Source: Verrucomicrobiota bacterium
GTDB taxonomy: Bacteria; Verrucomicrobiota; Kiritimatiellia; RFP12; UBA1067
Length of the DNA stretch: 64,000 bases
Assembly: GCA_023269675.1 (NCBI GenBank)
Contig: JAHFSX010000036.1
Coordinates: 1 to 64,000, forward strand
Direction of reading: 5' to 3'
Positions 59,866 through 64,000 of this stretch are shown here, piece by piece; the first letter of the stretch is position 1; every line of letters begins with the position of its first letter. The notes beneath the pieces were generated by a model. It saw only the letters and a list, made by a program, of their open reading frames with translations. It was not told the DNA's origin and did not search any database. Made by a program: the position numbers and the translations under genes.

Positions 59866-60684
59866 ATGAAGCAAAAAGTGATCCTGATCGTCTCGGTCGT
59901 CATCGGCCTGCTGGCAGCCGTGCTCACGCGTTCCTACCTGAATGCCAAAGACCGTGAGGTCCAGCGCTGGAAGGCCGAGTTCGACCAGAAGAACGTCAAA
60001 ATCGCCGTGATCGGCGTCAAAAAAGACCTCCCCACCGGCACGGTGCTCTCTATGGAGGACATCGGCGGCATCAAAGTGATCGAGAACTCCGTCCGCGGCC
60101 ACATCGTCAAAGTCGAAGACCACCTGACCCTCATTGGCCGCAAAACCATCCGGCCGCTGCAGGCGAACGCGCCCGTCTTCTGGTCGGACATCGAGGGCGG
60201 AGAACCCGGCTCGCGCGGCCTCGCGGGCGACATCAAGCAGCGCATGCGCGCCATCTCCGTCAACGTGACCGGCTCCGCCTCGGTCAGCGGCATGGTCAAG
60301 CCCAACGACCATGTGGACGTGCTCGGGACCTTCTCGTTCCCCTCCAAAACCGTGCAGGGCGAGATGGAGCTCGTCACCATGACCATCCTGCAGGACGTGC
60401 TCGTGCTGGCCACCGGCAAGGAGACCGCCAAAACGCAGCTCATCGCCGACAGCCGCGCGGGCGCCTCCTACAACACCGTCACCCTCGAGGTCACCCCGCG
60501 CGAAGCCGAGATGCTCGTCTTCTCCGAACAGATCAAAGGCCGCATCTCCCTCGCCCTGCGCAATCCGGACGACGTCTACTTCGAAAAGACCCTGCCGCGC
60601 GTGGATTTCCTGATGATCCAGTCCGAAATCGAAACCCTCAACACCTTCCGCCAGCAGCAACTCCTGCGCAAATCCGCCAATTGA
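59866..60684 (+). CDS. cpaB: Flp pilus assembly protein CpaB
   Basis: 272 residues. One N-terminal membrane helix (VILIVSVVIGLLAAVLTRSY), a SAF domain (VKKDLPTGTVLSMEDIGGIK, LIGRKTIRPLQANAPVFWSD) and the RcpC/CpaB C-terminal domain with MRAISVNVTGSASVSGMVKP and NDHVDVLGTF. TVTLEVTPREAEMLVFSEQI and the ISLALRNPDD end are also typical. It stabilises the outer-membrane secretin of Tad systems. Normally followed by the secretin gene cpaC/rcpA, which is not here. Confidence 0.9.
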   Translation: MKQKVILIVSVVIGLLAAVLTRSYLNAKDREVQRWKAEFDQKNVKIAVIGVKKDLPTGTVLSMEDIGGIKVIENSVRGHIVKVEDHLTLIGRKTIRPLQANAPVFWSDIEGGEPGSRGLAGDIKQRMRAISVNVTGSASVSGMVKPNDHVDVLGTFSFPSKTVQGEMELVTMTILQDVLVLATGKETAKTQLIADSRAGASYNTVTLEVTPREAEMLVFSEQIKGRISLALRNPDDVYFEKTLPRVDFLMIQSEIETLNTFRQQQLLRKSAN

Positions 60685-60692
60685 CGTGAACC

Positions 60693-60766
60693 GGGCGGAC
60701 ACGCAGGTCCGCCCCTACGAGGCCTGCCGCCTTCCAACTCCTAACTCCTAACTTCTAACTCCTCCT
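60693..60766. repeat. GGGCGGAC hairpin and CTAACTCC repeat before the FHA-CpaF gene
   Basis: Stem GGGCGGAC (60693-60700) with GTCCGCCC (60707-60714), then AACTCCTAACTCCTAACTTC words (60736-60766) up to the start codon. There is no purine-rich ribosome-binding site between the repeat and the ATG at 60781. Confidence 0.6.
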
Positions 60767-60780
60767 TCCCCCTGCCCCCC

Positions 60781-62538
60781 ATGCCCTTCTTCCTCGACAT
60801 CGCCCATCCGGGCCAGCCCTCCAGCCGTTTCGAGCTGCCGGCCGGCACCTACACCATCGGACGCAGCGAGGCCTGCAAAATCCGCCTGCGCCATGCTGAG
60901 ATCAGCGAGCGCCACGCCCTGCTGACCCTGCGCGAAAGCCTTGTCACCATCGAGGACCTCCATTCCAGCAACGGCACGACCATCGACGGCGTGCCCATCC
61001 AGGAGGTCGCCCCGGTCCACGAGGACGATGTCGTCGGCGTGGGCCCTTGCCTCCTGCGCGTCTCACGCGTCCCGGCCGGGTCGCCCCCGCCCCTTCCGAC
61101 AGCTCCGCCCGCCACCCCGAAAACCGGAGCGCCCGCGGTCAGGGCGCACGCGGACGTTCCAGGCGGCACTCCGGCGGCGGGCGAGGCCCGCGAAACAACC
61201 CGTGCGCATCGTCCGCAGGCCGAGGCGGTCGTCGACCCCTTGGCCGCGGTTGTCCGTGAGATCAAGAACCAGATCCACCGCGAGCTCATCCAGCGCCTCG
61301 ACCTCAAGCGCATGACCGCCACGCGCATCGGCACCGACGAACTCCAGGCCAAAGCGCGCGAGGCCATCCGCACCATCATCGCCGAAGTCCGCAGGAACCA
61401 GAAGCTCCCCGTCGGCATCGACCCCCAGCGCCTCGAAAAAGAGATCTACGACGAGGCCATGCGCCTCGGCCCGCTGGAGGACTTCCTCGCCGACGAGTCC
61501 ATCACCGAAATCATGGTCAACGGCCCTGATCAGGTCTACGTCGAGCGCAACGGCAAGCTTGAGCTCTCCGGCCAGACCTTCATGGACGACGACTCGGTGC
61601 TCGGCGTCATTGAGCGCATCGTCGCGCCCATCGGCCGCCGCATCGACGAGAGCCAGCCCTATGTGGACGCGCGCCTGCCGGACGGCTCGCGCGTGAACGC
61701 CATCATCGCGCCGCTCTCGCTCACCGGCCCCTGCATCACCATCCGCAAGTTCACCAAGATCCCGCTGACGGTCGATGACCTCATCCGCTTCGGGACCTGG
61801 ACGCGCAGCGCCTCCGACTTCCTGCGGATCTGCGTGATCATGCGCAAGAACATCGTGGTCGCGGGCGGCACCGGCTCCGGCAAGACCTCCCTGCTCAACG
61901 TGCTCAGCAGCTTCATCCCGCCCACCGACCGCATCGTCACCATCGAAGACGCCGCCGAACTGCGCCTCGGCCAGCCCCACGTCATCCGCCTCGAGGCGCG
62001 TCCGCCCAACATCGAGGGCCGCGGCGCCGTCCCCATCCGCGACCTGGTGCGCAACTCGCTGCGCATGCGACCCGACCGCGTGATCATCGGCGAGTGCCGC
62101 GGCGGCGAGGCGCTCGACATGCTCCAGGCCATGAACACCGGCCACGACGGCTCGCTCACCACCGTCCACGCCAACTCGCCGCGCGACGTCATCTCGCGCC
62201 TCGAAACCATGGTGCTCATGTCCGGCATGGAGCTCCCCTCGCGCGCCATCCGCGAACAGATCGCCTCCGCCATCGACCTCGTGGTCCACGAGTCGCGCCT
62301 CAGCGACGGCTCGCGCAAGGTGGTCTGCATCTCGGAGGTCGTCGGCCTCGAAGGCCAGCAGATCATCATGCAGGACCTCTTCGAGTTCAAACAGACCGGC
62401 ATCGACGACAAAGGCAAGGTCCTCGGCCGCTTCATGCCCACCGGCGCCATGCCCACCTTCTACGAGCACCTCAAAAGCCGCGGCCTGCACATCGACCCCG
62501 CGGTCTTCGATCCCTCGAAGCAGGGCGGTGAGGCATGA
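60781..62538 (+). CDS. cpaF: Pilus assembly ATPase CpaF/TadA with N-terminal FHA domain
   Basis: 585 residues. An FHA domain (about residues 20-95) shows YTIGRSEACKIRLRHAEISE, RHALL and SSNGTTIDGVPIQ. A Pro/Ala linker (about 97-150) leads to a full CpaF: EIMVNGPDQVYVERNGKLEL, Walker A AGGTGSGKTSLLN with Lys368, TIEDAAELRL, RMRPDRVIIGECRGGEALD and TGHDGSLTTVHANSP. It powers Tad pilus extension. FHA domains bind phosphothreonine, so the motor may be regulated or recruited by a Ser/Thr kinase. The stop overlaps the tadB start. Confidence 0.92.
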   Translation: MPFFLDIAHPGQPSSRFELPAGTYTIGRSEACKIRLRHAEISERHALLTLRESLVTIEDLHSSNGTTIDGVPIQEVAPVHEDDVVGVGPCLLRVSRVPAGSPPPLPTAPPATPKTGAPAVRAHADVPGGTPAAGEARETTRAHRPQAEAVVDPLAAVVREIKNQIHRELIQRLDLKRMTATRIGTDELQAKAREAIRTIIAEVRRNQKLPVGIDPQRLEKEIYDEAMRLGPLEDFLADESITEIMVNGPDQVYVERNGKLELSGQTFMDDDSVLGVIERIVAPIGRRIDESQPYVDARLPDGSRVNAIIAPLSLTGPCITIRKFTKIPLTVDDLIRFGTWTRSASDFLRICVIMRKNIVVAGGTGSGKTSLLNVLSSFIPPTDRIVTIEDAAELRLGQPHVIRLEARPPNIEGRGAVPIRDLVRNSLRMRPDRVIIGECRGGEALDMLQAMNTGHDGSLTTVHANSPRDVISRLETMVLMSGMELPSRAIREQIASAIDLVVHESRLSDGSRKVVCISEVVGLEGQQIIMQDLFEFKQTGIDDKGKVLGRFMPTGAMPTFYEHLKSRGLHIDPAVFDPSKQGGEA

Positions 62539-63434
62539 CGCCCGAAACCTTGATCGCCCTCAAGTGGGCCGCGCCCGCCCTGCTCGGGATCTCCTTCGGC
62601 GGCTTCGCCTTCACCATCGTCCGCGCCATGGGCTCGGGCGCGGGCGCGTACTCGGACACCCTGTCGGAGGAGACCTCGCGGCAGTTCGAGGACCTCTTCC
62701 TCTTCATCCCCGCCCGGCGCATCGCCGAGATCGGCTGGGCCGCCGCCGCCGTCGTCTTTCTGGTCTGCTTCATCCCGCTCTTTGACCTGAGCAATCCGCT
62801 CGCCACCACCGCCGGCCTCGTGCTGGGGCTGACCTTCGGCTCGCTCGCCCTGATGGCCCCCACCCGAATCGTCGCGGTCCTGCGCGAGCGCCGCCGCCAG
62901 AAGTTCAACCTCCAGCTCGTCGAGGCCCTCGGCTCCATGAGCAACGCCCTGCGCGCCGGCTTCAGCATCAACCAGGCCTTCGAGACCGTGGTGCAGAACG
63001 GCGAGAAGCCCATCGCGCAGGAGTTCGGCGTGATGCTCCAGCAGATGCGCGTGGGGCTGAACTTTTACGACGCGCTCCAGAGCCTCGACAAGCGCGTCGG
63101 CAGCGACGACCTCACGCTCGTGGTGACCGCCGTCGACATCGCCCGCCGCACCGGCGGCAACCTCACCGAGATCTTCGACAAGATCAGCCTCACCATCCGC
63201 GAGCGCATGCGCATCGAGCGGCGCGTGATGACCCTCACCTCGCAGGGCCGGCTCCAGGGCCTGATCGTGGCCTGCATGCCCGGCGTGCTGGGCGTGGCCA
63301 TGACCTTCCTCAAGCCCGACCTGATGATCCCCTTCTTCAAGTCCGTCAACGGCATGGTCTCGGTCGGCGTCACCGTCCTGCTCATCGCCGTCGGTTGGTT
63401 CTTCATCCGCAAGATCATCAAGATCGACGTCTAG
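62535..63434 (+). CDS. tadB: Tad pilus platform protein TadB (T2SSF domain)
   Basis: 299 residues. Membrane segments at both ends (ALLGISFGGFAFTIVRAM, AAAVVFLVCFIPLFDLSN, and VSVGVTVLLIAVGWFFIRKI) flank the cytoplasmic T2SSF domain. That domain reads LQLVEALGSMSNALRAGFSI, NQAFETV, ARRTGGNLTEIFDKISLTIR and GRLQGLIVACMPGVLGV. It forms the inner-membrane platform with TadC, which should follow but does not; the next gene is a methyltransferase. ATGA overlap with cpaF. Confidence 0.9.
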   Translation: MTPETLIALKWAAPALLGISFGGFAFTIVRAMGSGAGAYSDTLSEETSRQFEDLFLFIPARRIAEIGWAAAAVVFLVCFIPLFDLSNPLATTAGLVLGLTFGSLALMAPTRIVAVLRERRRQKFNLQLVEALGSMSNALRAGFSINQAFETVVQNGEKPIAQEFGVMLQQMRVGLNFYDALQSLDKRVGSDDLTLVVTAVDIARRTGGNLTEIFDKISLTIRERMRIERRVMTLTSQGRLQGLIVACMPGVLGVAMTFLKPDLMIPFFKSVNGMVSVGVTVLLIAVGWFFIRKIIKIDV

Positions 63435-63480
63435 CGCCAGATGCGGATGGCCCACTATTCGAGAGTAGCCATTTTTGAGT

Positions 63481-63571
63481 GCGCGGGCCTGACCGCGCTT
63501 TCAATGGCAGGGGCCTGACCCTGCGCCGACGCGTCAGGCCGCGTCGATGGAAAGCGCCCGGTGCCGGGCGC
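63481..63571. repeat. Cluster of four hairpins, three with the same loop
   Basis: GCGCGG-GCCTGA-CCGCGC (63481-63498), CAGGG-GCCTGA-CCCTG (63508-63523) and GACGCG-TCAGGC-CGCGTC (63528-63545, loop inverted) keep the loop while the stems change. A fourth, GCGCCCGG-TG-CCGGGCGC, is at 63554-63571. They fill the gap between tadB and the next gene. Confidence 0.75.
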
Positions 63572-63601
63572 GCTCAAAAAGAGCAAAGCGTGCCCCACCC
63601 C

Positions 63602-64000
63602 ATGCGAAACGACACCCCCGAGAACATCTGGCGCGAGGCGCTCGGCCGCCTGCGCGCGCTGGACGAGGCTTGGCAGGAGCCCGCCGCGCGCGAGCTTGCG
63701 CTGAGCGCCTGCCGCGCGTGGATGGCCGCGCAGGCCGCGCTGCCGCGCCTCGCGGGTCTCGCGCGCCTGCTGACACCCGAGCTCACGCGGCAGCAGTTCT
63801 GGTGCGTGCTGGTGCCGGTCGAACGCGAAGTGGCCCGCTGCAAGATCACCGACGTGGACATCCTCGACGCCGACCTGCCACCGGACGGGCCGCCGCCCGC
63901 GCCGACCCTGCCGCTGACCGTGGTGGCCGACTCGATCCGCTCGTCCTTCAACCTCGGGGGCCTCTTCCGGACCGCGGAAGGGTTCGGCGTGAGCGAGCTG
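63602..64000 (+). CDS. TrmH/SpoU-family RNA methyltransferase, N-terminal part (cut by window edge)
   Basis: 133 residues visible. After a helical N-terminal region (MRNDTPENIWREALGRLRAL) the SPOUT domain begins with LTVVADSIRSSFNLGGLFRT and AEGFGVSEL, the motif 1 of 2-prime-O-ribose methyltransferases of tRNA or rRNA. The knotted cofactor site lies beyond the window. A GTG 12 bases earlier is an alternative start. Not part of the pilus locus by function; separated from it by the hairpin cluster. Confidence 0.85.
   Translation, partial: MRNDTPENIWREALGRLRALDEAWQEPAARELALSACRAWMAAQAALPRLAGLARLLTPELTRQQFWCVLVPVEREVARCKITDVDILDADLPPDGPPPAPTLPLTVVADSIRSSFNLGGLFRTAEGFGVSEL

Noticed and set aside
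1..64000. tRNA, rRNA, insertion sequences, integrases
   Set aside because: I looked through the gaps for tRNA T-arm and acceptor patterns and for transposase or integrase motifs and saw none. A tRNAscan-SE or Infernal run would settle it.

Overview
The window is GC-rich bacterial chromosome from a Gram-negative, probably anaerobic, polysaccharide-degrading organism. The mix fits the PVC superphylum, most likely Kiritimatiellota or a close Verrucomicrobiota/Lentisphaerota relative: secreted glycoside hydrolases and a sulfatase, Tat-exported Gfo/Idh oxidoreductase, PQQ-type propellers, malectin/HEAT secreted proteins, a Tad pilus and HydE. The phylum is inferred from gene content, since no rRNA is present. 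I saw no tRNA, rRNA, CRISPR array, prophage or transposase gene.

Layout. 1-9.3 kb: a hexokinase cut by the window edge, a secreted propeller with a coupled small protein, two clan GH-A-type hydrolases meeting tail to tail, and a two-domain SGNH hydrolase. 9.8-19.0 kb: a tightly coupled plus-strand run, GH95 fucosidase - unknown 667-residue protein - CCA/poly(A) polymerase - LolA-like protein - two CNNM/CorC membrane proteins. 19.1-23.8 kb: a two-component system divergent from a Met/Cys-rich Spy-like protein and a DUF1566/EF-hand protein. 23.9-28.1 kb: ThiF/MoeB, sirtuin, MnmA and cysteine desulfurase. 28.4-36.3 kb: sugar metabolism and carbohydrate-active proteins. 36.3-39.8 kb: a broken four-helix-bundle gene, a short alaS and recA. 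40.0-42.1 kb: hydE-thiS-thiG. 42.2-48.1 kb: one 1974-residue secreted repeat protein. 48.7-55.5 kb: Nudix, FtsB-like, sulfatase, an unknown propeller-like protein, a HELTH membrane protein and a CBM9-like protein. 55.6-63.4 kb: a partial Tad/Flp pilus locus. The window ends inside a TrmH-family methyltransferase.

How the genes work together. Left and central parts look like a glycan-harvesting toolkit (fucosidase, GH43, GH5/39-like enzymes, beta-helix protein, sulfatase, SGNH esterase, hexokinase, sugar isomerase, oxidoreductase). A sulfur-transfer set (cysteine desulfurase, MnmA, ThiF, ThiS, ThiG) sits within 18 kb. The Tad locus encodes two small Flp-like pilins, three TadE/G-like proteins, CpaB, an FHA-CpaF fusion and TadB. 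It lacks a secretin, TadC, CpaE and prepilin peptidase here.

The most unusual layer is the repeats. At least six families of short palindromic or hairpin repeats are scattered between genes. They sit at convergent gene ends, supply stop codons, abut start codons in place of a Shine-Dalgarno sequence, flank and extend a dead four-helix-bundle gene, and in three consecutive Tad genes lie in frame just after a well-supported start codon, so they are translated into the N-terminus.
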